Counted from the stretch's first letter, positions 27,516 to 36,731 are shown. The stretch: DNA of 64,000 nt from Rhodopirellula baltica (GCA_002901265.1 PPHI01000099.1:1-64000); one strand, 5' to 3'. The notes: a model not told the origin generated them from the sequence alone. A program made the numbers and translations.

Positions 27516-27536
27516 TTGTAGGTGACGCACCTACAA
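27516..27536. promoter_or_regulatory. Perfect inverted repeat upstream of bphP
   Basis: TTGTAGGTG-ACG-CACCTACAA is a perfect 9-bp inverted repeat with a 3-nt spacer, 41 nt before the bphP start codon. It lacks a T-tract on either strand, so a dimeric repressor or activator site, or a leader hairpin, is more likely than a terminator. The rest of the 175-bp gap to the aldehyde dehydrogenase gene shows nothing clear. Confidence 0.6.
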
Positions 27537-27650
27537 TAACGTGATCGCTTGATTCTTCGGTCTGCTGATCCGCCGAACTGCCATAGGTCGACCATTGTGC
27601 AGAATTCGATCGAATATAACGGACCTAACATAGACCCGATAGCCATTCGA

Positions 27651-29084
27651 TTACCCCAGACCGCGGATTACCAATAATCGCCGTTCCGTCATCTCTTCGA
27701 TCGAATAGCGAATGCCTTCGCGCCCCAAGCCGCTGTCTTTCACACCTCCATACGGCATGTGGTCCACCCTCCAAGATGGTATATCGCCGATGACGACACC
27801 TCCAACAACCAGCTCGTCCCAAGCTTTCATCGCCTTGTACAGGTCTCGCGTAAACACGCCAGCTTGCAACCCAAACCGACTGTTGTTGATTTCTTGAATC
27901 GCCTCATCAAAGCTTTCAAATCGGCTCAGCACTGCGACAGGACCGAATGCCTCTTCAGCACAAATCGGCAACTCTGAGGGAACGTTTTCGAGGAGTGTCG
28001 CCTCGACCATCGCGCCGTCGCGTCCACCGCCACACAACAACGTTGCGCCTGCGGCAATCGCTTCGTCAATCCACTGCTTCAATCGCTCGCCTTCGTCGGC
28101 AGAGATCACTGGCCCGATGAACGTGTCATCGTTTTTGGGATCCCCCATCTTAAGTCGCTTGGTCGCCGTGACGAACTTGTCACGAAACGATTCATACACC
28201 GCGTCGTGCACTAAAACACGTTGAACGCCAATGCAGCTTTGCCCCGACTGATAAAACGCACCGACCACCATTCGCTCAACCGCATCATCCAAGTCGGCAT
28301 CTTCGTCGACAACACAAGCGGCATTCCCGCCCAGTTCCAGCAGGACCTTCTTCTTGCCAGCCTTTGCCTTGAGCGCCCAACCGACTTCGGGCGACCCGGT
28401 AAAGCTGAGTAGCTTGAACCGATCATCGGTCGTCAACGCCTCAGCCGCATCACGATGACAGGGCAGAATTGAGAACGCGCCATCAGGCAACTCGGTTTCC
28501 GCCAAGACCTCGCCGATCAACAATGCCCCGATCGGCGTCCGACTGGCCGGCTTGAGCACGAAGGGGCAACCGGCGGCGATCGCCGGTGCGATCTTATGAG
28601 CGGCTAAGTTCAACGGAAAATTGAATGGCGAGATCAACGAACAGGGCCCGATCGGGACGCGGCGGTCCATCCCGCGATAGCCTTTCGCACGAGCCGAGAT
28701 CTCCAGGTTCAACACTTCGCCTTCGATCCGCACCGACTCCTCGGCAGCGATTCGAAACGTGTCGATCAGTCGCGACACTTCCCCGCGACTGTCTTTAATC
28801 GGCTTGCCCACTTCGACACAAAGGCTTTGCGCCAACTCCTCGGCACGCTCTTGAAACCGCGACACACAGTGACTCAAAATTTCCTGACGTTTATACGGCG
28901 GCAGCTTCCGCATCGCATCCGTCGCCTGCACCGCCGCGTCGATCGCTTGGTCAATCACCGCCGCATCGGCGACTGAAACCTTGGTAACGACATCGCCGCT
29001 GTACTTGTCGGTGACATCGATCGTCGCTTGAGAGTGCTGTGATTTGTTGGCGAGGTAATAAGGATACTTGGCTTGAATCGTCAT
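27651..29084 (-). CDS. Aldehyde dehydrogenase family protein (NAD(P)-dependent)
   Basis: The 477-residue protein is a full-length ALDH: cofactor-site LKPASRTP, glycine motif FTGSPEVG, catalytic glutamate in LLELGGNAA and catalytic cysteine C284 in GQSCIGVQR, with EEAFGP near the C-terminus. It resembles the succinate-semialdehyde/lactaldehyde/non-phosphorylating GAPDH group; substrate cannot be told from sequence. The ATG at 29084 is used because a 101-residue upstream extension is out-of-family and overlaps the U32 gene. It lies 38 nt downstream of that gene. Confidence 0.93.
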   Translation of the reverse strand: MTIQAKYPYYLANKSQHSQATIDVTDKYSGDVVTKVSVADAAVIDQAIDAAVQATDAMRKLPPYKRQEILSHCVSRFQERAEELAQSLCVEVGKPIKDSRGEVSRLIDTFRIAAEESVRIEGEVLNLEISARAKGYRGMDRRVPIGPCSLISPFNFPLNLAAHKIAPAIAAGCPFVLKPASRTPIGALLIGEVLAETELPDGAFSILPCHRDAAEALTTDDRFKLLSFTGSPEVGWALKAKAGKKKVLLELGGNAACVVDEDADLDDAVERMVVGAFYQSGQSCIGVQRVLVHDAVYESFRDKFVTATKRLKMGDPKNDDTFIGPVISADEGERLKQWIDEAIAAGATLLCGGGRDGAMVEATLLENVPSELPICAEEAFGPVAVLSRFESFDEAIQEINNSRFGLQAGVFTRDLYKAMKAWDELVVGGVVIGDIPSWRVDHMPYGGVKDSGLGREGIRYSIEEMTERRLLVIRGLG

Positions 29085-29122
29085 GGCACCAAACGCGAAG
29101 AGTTGAGAGGTCTTGTCAGATT

Positions 29123-31720
29123 TTACAAGACCGCCAATGGGTTGCGTTTCGATTCGAGTGTCCCGCGGGTCACGCCAAGACGGTTGGTCGCCTTCAACGT
29201 TTGCCATACGCTGGCCCCGTCGATTTCGCCACGCAGTAGTTGGCGATACAAATCGAGAGTCCGCTTGGTTTCGCCAGCATTCTCTTCCAGCAACTCGACG
29301 CGGAACCAATTGACACCAGCGTTTAGCAATTCGCCGGTCGTCTCGGCACCGCTCTGCGGCGTCGCGTTGTAAAGCGTATTGCGACAAGCGACGTCGGCGT
29401 TCAATGGATGTAACGCACCGACACGGTCACGCAACTGAACCACGTGTTCGTCGCAAGGACGTCCACAATTCGTTTTATTGGTCCCGGGCGACAACACGCT
29501 ACAGAACACACAGTGCTCCATGTGGAACATCGGGATGTGCTGGTGAATCACGACCTCTAACCAATGTGACGGCAGCGAATTGACAAGGTCTCCCAATTGG
29601 TCTCGGTTCAGATCGTAAGACACAGTCGCTCGCTCGGCGCCCAACGACCGGATCCATTCCGCCGAACGATGATTCGCAACGTTTAGCGAAAAATCGGCAA
29701 CCACCGGCATCCCTTTGCCATGAAAGTAACCGAGTGCCGCCAAGTTGCGTGCCAAAATCAAATCTGCGCCATGTCGCTCAAGCACTCGCAGCAAACCGGT
29801 CTCGCCAGGCTTTTGCATCCGCACCGTCGCGATTCCGAACGGCACGCCGCTCGGCCGAACGATGTCGGCGACCTTGGCATACTCGCGGATGTCATGGAAA
29901 TCAGCGTAAATCAGATCAGCACCTGATTCGGCGGCCGTTTGCACTTGCTCCAGCGTCCGGCATAGCAACGCGAGCTTGGGGGATGCATTCGACGCAGACT
30001 CTTCGGCAGCTTCCTCGGCAACGATTGGTGCCAACATCGCTTGAGCGGCATCTCTGCGAATCTGACGCGGGGAGGAGCTCGCTAGTGCCACATCCAGTTT
30101 TTCGGTGACTTGACGACGAAGCTCGTTCAACAGGCTGGCGGGGACCATCGGTCCGCCTTCGATTGTTACGTTCAAGTCGCGAAGTGAGAACTGCGTCGTC
30201 CCCAACCGCTCCAGCTTGTCACGCAACATCGCTTCGTCAGCCGGATGTTTGCGAGCGACTTCCAGCAATTGCTCCGACTTCACAGTGACTTGTTTCACCG
30301 TGACTTGCTTCACCGTGACGTCTGCGGTTTGATCCGATGTGGCGGCAACCGAAGCGGTGATCGTCAGCGGCTGGCCAACGATTGCTTGAACGGCAAAGTC
30401 AACGTCCAGTCTGCGATTCGGCTTTCCGGTATCGAAAGTTTTTCGCAGTCGCTTGTTTAGCTGCGGGTCGTCGTTTTTAAAGACGGTTGCGTCGTCTTCG
30501 ATTGATTCCCAGTCGATTTCGCCACGGCCGAAGCCGATCCAAACCGCGTCACCGGACAACGCTTTTTTGACACCTTCACCAGAACGAGTACTGATGGAGT
30601 AAACGCGTCCGCCTTCCATGGCTTGCTCGCTGCCTTCGCGATTGATCGACTCGATGCCCAGTCCGTCGCCAAGTGCAAGGTCGGCCTCAAGCGTCGTGAG
30701 CACTTGTTCGTTGCGAACCTGTTCGACACGGCCCAAGCGAATACCGCGTTTTGCACTCTGTTTTCCAGGGACCAATCGCTTGTGGTCGTTGCCTTCGAGC
30801 CAACCCGGTGAGAAGCCACGCGAAAACGATAGCTCCATTTCTTGCTGAGCCCGCTGGTCGATCGACACAGTGCCTTGCTCGAACGCTTGATCGATCGCCC
30901 GCCGATAGTGACCGGTGATGTTCGCGACGTATTCAGGTGTCTTTAATCGTCCTTCGATTTTTAGTGATGCGATTCCCGCATCAATCAGCGCGACAATCGA
31001 ATCGTATCCGGCGAGGTCTTGCGGGCTAAGCAGATACCGAACGTCGCCAAGGTCAACGTCCTCGCCATCGCAAACGACTTCGTATGGCAAGCGGCAAGCT
31101 TGTGCGCACTGCCCACGGTTGGCGCTTCGTCCGCCGAGGGACTCGCTGGTCAAGCACTGCCCGGAATAGGCGACACACAATGCTCCGTGGATAAAGACCT
31201 CCAAAGGCATCGTTGTGTGTGCGGCAATCTTGGCGATTTCCTTGGTGGAGAGCTCCCGTGCGAGGACAACGCGACTGAGCCCTAAACGCTCGGCAACCGC
31301 AATCGTTTCGGCGCTTGTGAGGCTCATCTGTGTGCTGGCATGAATTTCAAGCTGCGGGCAGATTTCGCGGACCAGTCGGGCGACGCCAAAATCCTGGACC
31401 AGGACAGCGTCGACGCCTGACTCGGCAATCCGTTCGATCAGTGGCACTAGACGCGGCAGCTCGCTGGGAAACACCAGCGTGTTCATCGTGGTGTAACCTC
31501 GCACGCCGCGGCGATGCAGAAACGGCATCAATTCGTCGAGGTCATCCAGATGGAAATTTTGGGCCCGATGACGGGCGTTGAAACCGCAATCCAATCCGAA
31601 GTAAATTGCGTCGGCCCCGTTTTCGACTGCCGCCTGGGCACAGGCCCACTCACCCGCCGGGGCCAGAAGCTCGGGTCGAAGACGGACAGTTTCGGTCGTT
31701 TCAAGTTGCTGCGATTCCAT
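29123..31720 (-). CDS. Peptidase U32-family protein, RlhA-like
   Basis: The 865-residue protein starts with the U32 core, ELLAPAGEWACAQAAVENGADAIYFGL, and has the family cysteines in RGQCAQACRLPYEV and, near the C-terminus, HCVFC and NCGRPC. The long form with a middle DUF3656-like region matches RlhA, which hydroxylates 23S rRNA C2501 in E. coli with an iron-sulfur cluster; the peptidase name is historical. A three-copy 15-bp tandem repeat (VTVKQ) sits in the middle linker. The RlhA role is inferred from length and domain order. Confidence 0.85.
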   Translation of the reverse strand: MESQQLETTETVRLRPELLAPAGEWACAQAAVENGADAIYFGLDCGFNARHRAQNFHLDDLDELMPFLHRRGVRGYTTMNTLVFPSELPRLVPLIERIAESGVDAVLVQDFGVARLVREICPQLEIHASTQMSLTSAETIAVAERLGLSRVVLARELSTKEIAKIAAHTTMPLEVFIHGALCVAYSGQCLTSESLGGRSANRGQCAQACRLPYEVVCDGEDVDLGDVRYLLSPQDLAGYDSIVALIDAGIASLKIEGRLKTPEYVANITGHYRRAIDQAFEQGTVSIDQRAQQEMELSFSRGFSPGWLEGNDHKRLVPGKQSAKRGIRLGRVEQVRNEQVLTTLEADLALGDGLGIESINREGSEQAMEGGRVYSISTRSGEGVKKALSGDAVWIGFGRGEIDWESIEDDATVFKNDDPQLNKRLRKTFDTGKPNRRLDVDFAVQAIVGQPLTITASVAATSDQTADVTVKQVTVKQVTVKSEQLLEVARKHPADEAMLRDKLERLGTTQFSLRDLNVTIEGGPMVPASLLNELRRQVTEKLDVALASSSPRQIRRDAAQAMLAPIVAEEAAEESASNASPKLALLCRTLEQVQTAAESGADLIYADFHDIREYAKVADIVRPSGVPFGIATVRMQKPGETGLLRVLERHGADLILARNLAALGYFHGKGMPVVADFSLNVANHRSAEWIRSLGAERATVSYDLNRDQLGDLVNSLPSHWLEVVIHQHIPMFHMEHCVFCSVLSPGTNKTNCGRPCDEHVVQLRDRVGALHPLNADVACRNTLYNATPQSGAETTGELLNAGVNWFRVELLEENAGETKRTLDLYRQLLRGEIDGASVWQTLKATNRLGVTRGTLESKRNPLAVL
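30279..30323. repeat. Three tandem 15-bp repeats inside the U32 gene
   Basis: Units TTCACAGTGACTTGT, TTCACCGTGACTTGC and TTCACCGTGACGTCT, read on the plus strand, encode VTVKQ-VTVKQ-like residues on the minus strand. The copy number may vary between strains. Confidence 0.8.
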
Positions 31721-31800
31721 GCGTGAAGTATGGCCGACCGATGCGGCATTGCGTAGGGTATTTTCTGACCGACACCCCGCCCCCCACTACCGATACCCGC

Positions 31801-32241
31801 ATGAGCGCCCCGACGCCCGCCCAAAAGCTGCCCGCGATGTGGCTTTCGGTGTACCTTTCCTTGGTCGGCTACTCGGCATTGTTGGCCTTTGCGGCCGCTT
31901 TGATGCCGGAGCACTGGATGACGTCGATCACCGAATCGATGGGATTAAAGTCATTTGCAACAATCCCGGTCGCGTTCTACCTCGCCCGGCATCTCTCACT
32001 ACTCTACGGCTTCATCGGGGGCGGGCTGGTCTACCTTACCCGCAACCTCAACCGATTCCGCGATTTGATCGGCACCCTAGCGGTCGCAGTGATCGCTCTG
32101 GGGATCCTGCAAGGCATCATCGACCTGCAAGCCGGAATGCCCCTGTGGTGGACGCTCGGCGAATCGATCAGCACCATCATCGGAGGCCTGATCATGCACT
32201 GGCTACACCGCCACTGCGACAGCAGCCAACACGATGCTTAG
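31801..32241 (+). CDS. Small four-helix membrane protein
   Basis: The 146-residue protein has four predicted transmembrane segments (about 15-37, 55-80, 88-110 and 115-135) and a His-rich C-terminus. The ATG at 31801 gives MSAPTPAQ; the frame extends upstream but overlaps the divergent U32 gene start. No family recognised. It ends 3 nt before the HNH gene's stop on the other strand. Confidence 0.7.
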   Translation: MSAPTPAQKLPAMWLSVYLSLVGYSALLAFAAALMPEHWMTSITESMGLKSFATIPVAFYLARHLSLLYGFIGGGLVYLTRNLNRFRDLIGTLAVAVIALGILQGIIDLQAGMPLWWTLGESISTIIGGLIMHWLHRHCDSSQHDA

Positions 32242-32244
32242 CCG

Positions 32245-32838
32245 TTAGTAGTACGCAGGAAGCCTGCCCTGTTGCTTCTTTGCATACCAACTTTTCTCAA
32301 CACCTTCGGGACGCGAATTGTCCGGCGGATGCAACTTGGCAAGATCTGGAAGTTCATCCGGAAAACCGATCAGCTGACTTGCCAATACAGAATCCCGCTC
32401 CACCGCCAAGTCCACGATTCGCATCCACATCGTCCTCCAACGCAATAGCCTAGGCGAATTGAGATCGACTTGACGAATCAATCGCTTCACAGAGGCAACT
32501 TCGCTAACCAGCATTCCATCAGGCGAAACTACAACGTTTTCCGAGGTCAAGAGGATCAACGGATCTTCGAGCTGTGCTCCACCTTTGACCGCATTACATC
32601 GCCGGCAAGCATAGACAAGGTTGAAATAATCAAGCTCCTTTTTGGGCGACAGACGTTGTGGTTCGAAGTGATCAAGGTCGAACTCACAAGTTACCTGCCC
32701 CCACATTTCGCGTTTCAGACAATAGACACAGCGAAAGATAAACTCGTCGCGCAACCAAGGGCGAAACGAACGGTAAGAACTGTACCCCAAAGGGCCATGA
32801 GTCCTCTCGTGCCTCGGCTCCGGGTAACTGAAAATCAC
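32245..32838 (-). CDS. HNH endonuclease-domain protein
   Basis: The 197-residue protein has an HNH nuclease core: CVYC (zinc pair 1), DLDHFEPQ (the catalytic DH), N-LVYACRRCN (zinc pair 2 and Asn) and KGG. The domain fills residues about 33-90; the rest is a helical tail. Its GTG start overlaps the stop of the preceding small gene as GTGA. It ends a four-gene minus-strand cluster with three very small upstream genes. HNH domains occur in restriction, anti-phage, toxin and homing enzymes; there is no ATPase or methylase here to choose between them. Confidence 0.85.
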   Translation of the reverse strand: MIFSYPEPRHERTHGPLGYSSYRSFRPWLRDEFIFRCVYCLKREMWGQVTCEFDLDHFEPQRLSPKKELDYFNLVYACRRCNAVKGGAQLEDPLILLTSENVVVSPDGMLVSEVASVKRLIRQVDLNSPRLLRWRTMWMRIVDLAVERDSVLASQLIGFPDELPDLAKLHPPDNSRPEGVEKSWYAKKQQGRLPAYY

Positions 32839-33027
32839 CCTTCAGAATTCGTTGACCCGGGTTCCATTTCAAGAAGATATCGGTGCAGTTTCCGTGCGCC
32901 GTTCATTGGCAATGCGACTTCAGTTTCGACGTGCTGACGCATCTGCTCGGTAAGCCTCGCGAGCTCAAGCTGCCCTTCAGGCGACAGGGAACCTTGAATC
33001 TCCCCATCGATAAGTTCGAGCCTTCAT
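32835..33027 (-). pseudogene. Small gene before the HNH gene, interrupted by a 1-nt frameshift
   Basis: The ATG at 33027 overlaps the stop of the 97-residue gene as ATGA, but its frame closes after 16 codons. One base out, the frame is open to 32835 and reads LELIDGEIQGSLSPEGQ, then LELARLTEQ and so on to a TGA that forms the GTGA overlap with the HNH gene. Removing one G of the GG at 33021-33022 would give an intact 63-residue MKLELIDGEIQ protein. The open frame is also in phase with the preceding 97-residue gene beyond its TGA. Explanations: a frameshift mutation, a sequencing error, programmed frameshifting, or use of an internal ATG at 32942 (35 residues). Confidence 0.6.
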
Positions 33028-33317
33028 TGATTCAGTGTTTCAGTCCATTCTGTTGAACCGGGCTTCTGCAACGTCAAGCTCAGCACGTTTTCCACAACGA
33101 GCCTGACATGCTCATCGCCCAAACCAGACTCATGAAGCGTCATCGCGACAGCCCGCATTGCCGCAATTCCATATTCCAATTGATTGGAATCAGCGTTCAG
33201 CCCCCGCCCTGTCTCCACTAAATGAGCCTCAAGGCAACTAAGAAACTGACGAAACCACGAGTCCGCATTCTCGTCGATAGCAAGCTTGTCAGAATCAGGC
33301 TGCTTCTTGAGTGCCAT
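33024..33317 (-). CDS. Small protein in the HNH cluster (97 aa)
   Basis: Helical, soluble and slightly acidic, with no recognised family (segments WFRQFLSCLEAHL and GIAAMRAVAMTLHESGLG). Its start overlaps the upstream 78-residue gene by 23 nt and its stop overlaps the next start as ATGA. Such packing argues that it is translated as part of one unit with the HNH nuclease. Confidence 0.65.
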   Translation of the reverse strand: MALKKQPDSDKLAIDENADSWFRQFLSCLEAHLVETGRGLNADSNQLEYGIAAMRAVAMTLHESGLGDEHVRLVVENVLSLTLQKPGSTEWTETLNQ

Positions 33318-33531
33318 CGCTGGAATCTGAATCCTGAATTTTGGAAGCCAATTGTTTTAGCGCAAATTCGGCAGCCTGACGGTAATGCTGAAGGGTGATT
33401 CTGTTCGAGTCTGAATCACTCTGGGCGATTTCCTTCGCTTTGCTAGCAACGTTTTCGGCAAAAGCAGCTTTCCACTCCGCTAGCGCATGCAACGCGTCCG
33501 CTTCAATTTGGTATGACGCCTGCTGATTCAT
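33295..33531 (-). CDS. Small helical protein, first gene of the HNH cluster (78 aa)
   Basis: Starts MNQQASYQIEADALHALAEW with a GGAG box nine nucleotides before it; a longer frame to 33558 is less likely. Ala- and Lys-rich helices, no recognised family. First of four overlapping minus-strand genes ending with the HNH nuclease. Confidence 0.65.
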   Translation of the reverse strand: MNQQASYQIEADALHALAEWKAAFAENVASKAKEIAQSDSDSNRITLQHYRQAAEFALKQLASKIQDSDSSDGTQEAA

Positions 33532-33603
33532 CTTGGTCTCCCTCGAGCGTGTCGACAAAACAATCTAGCAGTCGGCGTTTCGGGAGTTAATGCCAGTTCT
33601 GCA

Positions 33604-35604
33604 TTACTGACAAACCATCGTGAATCCGCCGCCGGGGGCGAGCTGGATTTTCAGGGGTTCGCCGTTTTGACGGGTGAGACGTTCGACCTGGACTTCGTTT
33701 GGCTTTGACTCGTCCATCGAGCCGTCGCGATACAGCGTGATTTGCTTCACTTCCGAAGGCAAGAAATCCAGCGAGAGTTCAACTTCACGCGCATCCCAAT
33801 TCGTCATTCCTCCGACATACCAAATATCGCCCTGACGCCGGGCCAGCACGATGTACTTGCCGGGTTCGCCCACAACAAACTTGGTCTCGTCCCAAGTGGT
33901 TGGAACTTGGGCGACAAAATCGAATCCCGGCTGCCCTTCGTAGGAATCCAAGGTGTCAGCGACCATCGGCATCGGATTTTCATAAACGACATACATCGCC
34001 ATGTGATGACAACGCGTTCCCATCACGACCGGCCGCAGATCGCGTGGCTCGAACTCCGCTCGTGAAACCGACCGAAAGCCACCTTGATGATAGTCAACCG
34101 GCCCGGTCAACCCGCGAGTGTAGGCGACATTCACGTTGTGATCCGGCGTGCATTTGTCGCTCCATTTTAGGTACTCCAGATTCAACACGCCCTCGCGATT
34201 GAACAGATTTGGAAACGTCCGCTGTTCGCCGCTGTATTTTGGACTGCCGTGAATTTGAATGTGCAGCTTGTGCTTGGCAGCGCACTTGAGCATCCGCTCG
34301 GAGAATTCGTTCATCGCTTGGTCGTCTCGGTCCAGAAAGTCGACCATCAAACCTTTGATTCCCCAGGACTCATACGCTGCGAACGCTTCTTCGAGTTGAC
34401 GGCTGAGCGGTTCCCAGTGAACCCACAATCGAATGCCGACGCCACGCTGTTTGGCGTACTCGATCACCTCCGGCAAACGGATCTCCTCACGCGCCGTGCA
34501 AACATCAGCCTCTGCCCCGGGTTGGCCATACCCAACTTTGGATTGTTTGTACCAAGCGTATCCGTCGCCGGATAAACCATGGTAGGCGATGTTGTGCTTG
34601 GCGCAAAAATCGATGTAACGGCAGTGACGTTTGAACGAAGCGTCCGAATCGGCTGGCAACTCAAAGTCTTTCTCGAACACTCCGTTCCACCAGTGAAACG
34701 TTGTTTTGCCTGGCTTCAACCAAGCGTAGTCGCCTTCGGCAGGTTCGTTCAAACACAACAGCAAGTTACTTTCCAATAACTCGCCCGCTTGATCTGCAAG
34801 CATCACCACACGCCAAGGGCTTTCAAGCGGCAGATCACCTTGGACGCTGACCGCTGGCTGATCCAGGTGCGGCGACAACCGAAACTGAAGCCCACTGCCC
34901 TCACCAGCCGGATGCTGCAGGTACCCGCCAGCGAAATGCCGAACACTGGCTTCGGTGATCGCGGCAGCACTTCCATCTTGCCAAAGGAACAGGGCTGGCA
35001 TTTCGATCAAACGATCCTGCGGCAGCTTGTCAATCGCTTGGCGGTCATATAGCGATTCGTGATTATTGATGAAGTTGTCAAACGTGTTGAACAGAACATC
35101 CGGCGAGCCCTGCACATCAAACTGAGTGGACTCGTCTTGAATCGTAATCGTTGAGACCTTGGCTTGTTCCGGAATGCGGTAGCGAAACGCGACTCCATCG
35201 TTGTAAGCACGCAGTTCAATTTGCCATCGCAACCCCGAACGATTTTCCAGGTCAAACACCGCGAATCGCGCACGTTCTTGGACCACATCGGTTTTGCCCC
35301 AAGGCAACGTAAACGCGTTTTCGACCTCGCCCTGCTTTGCCTCATTGATACGGATGACTTGATCGTCGGCCAGTTCACCGGCGAGTACGGGCCGAATCAC
35401 TGACGGGGAGATCACCGTGCGGTCTTGACGACGAACGGAATATCGCGGCACGCCGTCTTTACCAAGCGACTCGAGCACGATGACATTCTTGCCATCCGGT
35501 GAACGCACCTCGGACGCATTTGCGGTGCAAAAGATAACACTGAAGGCAAAGACGTTGGCCAATAACACGGCCGACGTTTGAAACATTCGCTGGATCAACA
35601 ACAT
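33604..35604 (-). CDS. Glycoside hydrolase family 97 (SusB-like alpha-glycosidase)
   Basis: The 666-residue exported enzyme has a signal peptide (AVLLANVFAFSVIFCTANAS), the N-terminal beta-sandwich of GH97 (VRSPDGKNVIVLE) and the TIM barrel with KGLMVDFLDRDDQ, followed by HGSPKYSGEQRTFPN and NLEYLKW. GH97 holds inverting alpha-glucosidases and retaining alpha-galactosidases; the aspartate in VDFLDRDDQ sits where the retaining branch has its nucleophile, so the retaining type is favoured. It probably degrades marine or plant polysaccharide fragments outside the cytoplasm. An esterase gene lies upstream on the same strand, but a terminator separates them. M7 is an alternative start. Confidence 0.9.
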   Translation of the reverse strand: MLLIQRMFQTSAVLLANVFAFSVIFCTANASEVRSPDGKNVIVLESLGKDGVPRYSVRRQDRTVISPSVIRPVLAGELADDQVIRINEAKQGEVENAFTLPWGKTDVVQERARFAVFDLENRSGLRWQIELRAYNDGVAFRYRIPEQAKVSTITIQDESTQFDVQGSPDVLFNTFDNFINNHESLYDRQAIDKLPQDRLIEMPALFLWQDGSAAAITEASVRHFAGGYLQHPAGEGSGLQFRLSPHLDQPAVSVQGDLPLESPWRVVMLADQAGELLESNLLLCLNEPAEGDYAWLKPGKTTFHWWNGVFEKDFELPADSDASFKRHCRYIDFCAKHNIAYHGLSGDGYAWYKQSKVGYGQPGAEADVCTAREEIRLPEVIEYAKQRGVGIRLWVHWEPLSRQLEEAFAAYESWGIKGLMVDFLDRDDQAMNEFSERMLKCAAKHKLHIQIHGSPKYSGEQRTFPNLFNREGVLNLEYLKWSDKCTPDHNVNVAYTRGLTGPVDYHQGGFRSVSRAEFEPRDLRPVVMGTRCHHMAMYVVYENPMPMVADTLDSYEGQPGFDFVAQVPTTWDETKFVVGEPGKYIVLARRQGDIWYVGGMTNWDAREVELSLDFLPSEVKQITLYRDGSMDESKPNEVQVERLTRQNGEPLKIQLAPGGGFTMVCQ

Positions 35605-35650
35605 TGACTTGGGAGGGCTGGTGACGAGAGGCGGGAATAGCTTGGGGGAT

Positions 35651-35692
35651 CAAAAGAAAAGCGGCTGATCAGGACGATGCCTGATCAGCCGC
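35651..35692 (-). terminator. Rho-independent terminator after the esterase gene
   Basis: A perfect 13-bp stem (arms 35661-35673 and 35680-35692, 6-nt loop) is followed on the minus strand by TTTTCTTTTG. It ends the esterase transcript before the GH97 gene. Confidence 0.88.
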
Positions 35693-35746
35693 GTTCAGTT
35701 TAGCCGAATTGAAACAGCCACGTTGTGTTGACGAGTTCTTGGGAAC

Positions 35747-36613
35747 CTAAGTTCCGAGCAATTTCGAATCACGTAGCCATTCGACAAATCGCTGTGGCCA
35801 GTCGCCAGCCGCGGAGTTTGTCCCCGGACGATAGCCAAAGCCATGGCCGGCGTTCGCATAAACATGCATCTCACATGGCACACCGGCTTTCTTGTACTTC
35901 AAGTAAACCTCTGCCATTCCGATCGAGATGTCAGGCCGGTCGTGATAGCCATAGGCAACGAAAGCGGGAGGCATGCCCTTGTGCACAGTGAAGGTGCCGG
36001 ACTTGCCCGGATAAATCAGGCCTTGAAAATTAGGCCGACTGCTTTGTTGCTCGACCGGGTCCGAAGAGCTCGCGTCGCCATCATCTGGTTCCATCGCGGC
36101 ATAAGCAGCCAGTTCGCCGCCAGCGGAAAACCCAAGGATGCCAATCCGATCTGGATCGATCTTCCACTCGCTGGCGTTCAACCGAACCGTACGGATTGCA
36201 CGACGCGTGTCGTCCATCGCGTGGCCCTTTAAGGTGTAGATGGAGTTCGGTTCGTTCGACAGCCGATAACGCAACACAAATGCGGCGATTCCGTGATCGG
36301 CGAACCATTCGGCCAGCGAGTCACCTTCGTGTCCCAAACACAACATGCGGTGTCCTCCACCGGGCGCGATAATCACGGCAGTTCCTGTCGCTTCGTCTTC
36401 TTTGGGCAGGTAAGCGGTGATCGAAGGGTGATGAACGTTGGTCACATTGGTACCATCGAGCTTTTCCTCTTCGTGCATGCGTTCGACCGATCCGGGTGCG
36501 CCATCTTTCCAAAGCGGGATCCGCTCTGGTGACGCGGCAGCGACAGACTGAACACAACTGACGACCAAACATCCGGTTGCCAGCAGGGCAACGAGGCGGG
36601 GGGCTTGAACCAT
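35747..36613 (-). CDS. Exported alpha/beta-hydrolase (esterase, acetylxylan-esterase-like)
   Basis: The 288-residue protein has a signal peptide (VALLATGCLVVSCVQSVAAA), an oxyanion segment IIAPGGGHRM, nucleophile S163 in GFSAGGE, an acidic residue in GYHDRPDIS and the histidine in AGHGFG. This is the BD-FAE/acetyl-esterase type seen in planctomycete polysaccharide loci. The ATG has GGAG seven nucleotides upstream, which decides against a longer frame. Substrate unknown. Confidence 0.87.
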   Translation of the reverse strand: MVQAPRLVALLATGCLVVSCVQSVAAASPERIPLWKDGAPGSVERMHEEEKLDGTNVTNVHHPSITAYLPKEDEATGTAVIIAPGGGHRMLCLGHEGDSLAEWFADHGIAAFVLRYRLSNEPNSIYTLKGHAMDDTRRAIRTVRLNASEWKIDPDRIGILGFSAGGELAAYAAMEPDDGDASSSDPVEQQSSRPNFQGLIYPGKSGTFTVHKGMPPAFVAYGYHDRPDISIGMAEVYLKYKKAGVPCEMHVYANAGHGFGYRPGTNSAAGDWPQRFVEWLRDSKLLGT

Positions 36614-36731
36614 TGGAGGCTCCTTGCTTCGAATAAGTTGAAGGGAGGGGAACAGAAACTGTATCCCAAGTCGCCGCCCATTGCGACTATTTGGCCCGAT
36701 GCACAAACTCTAGCCAACGAGCACACGTTTT

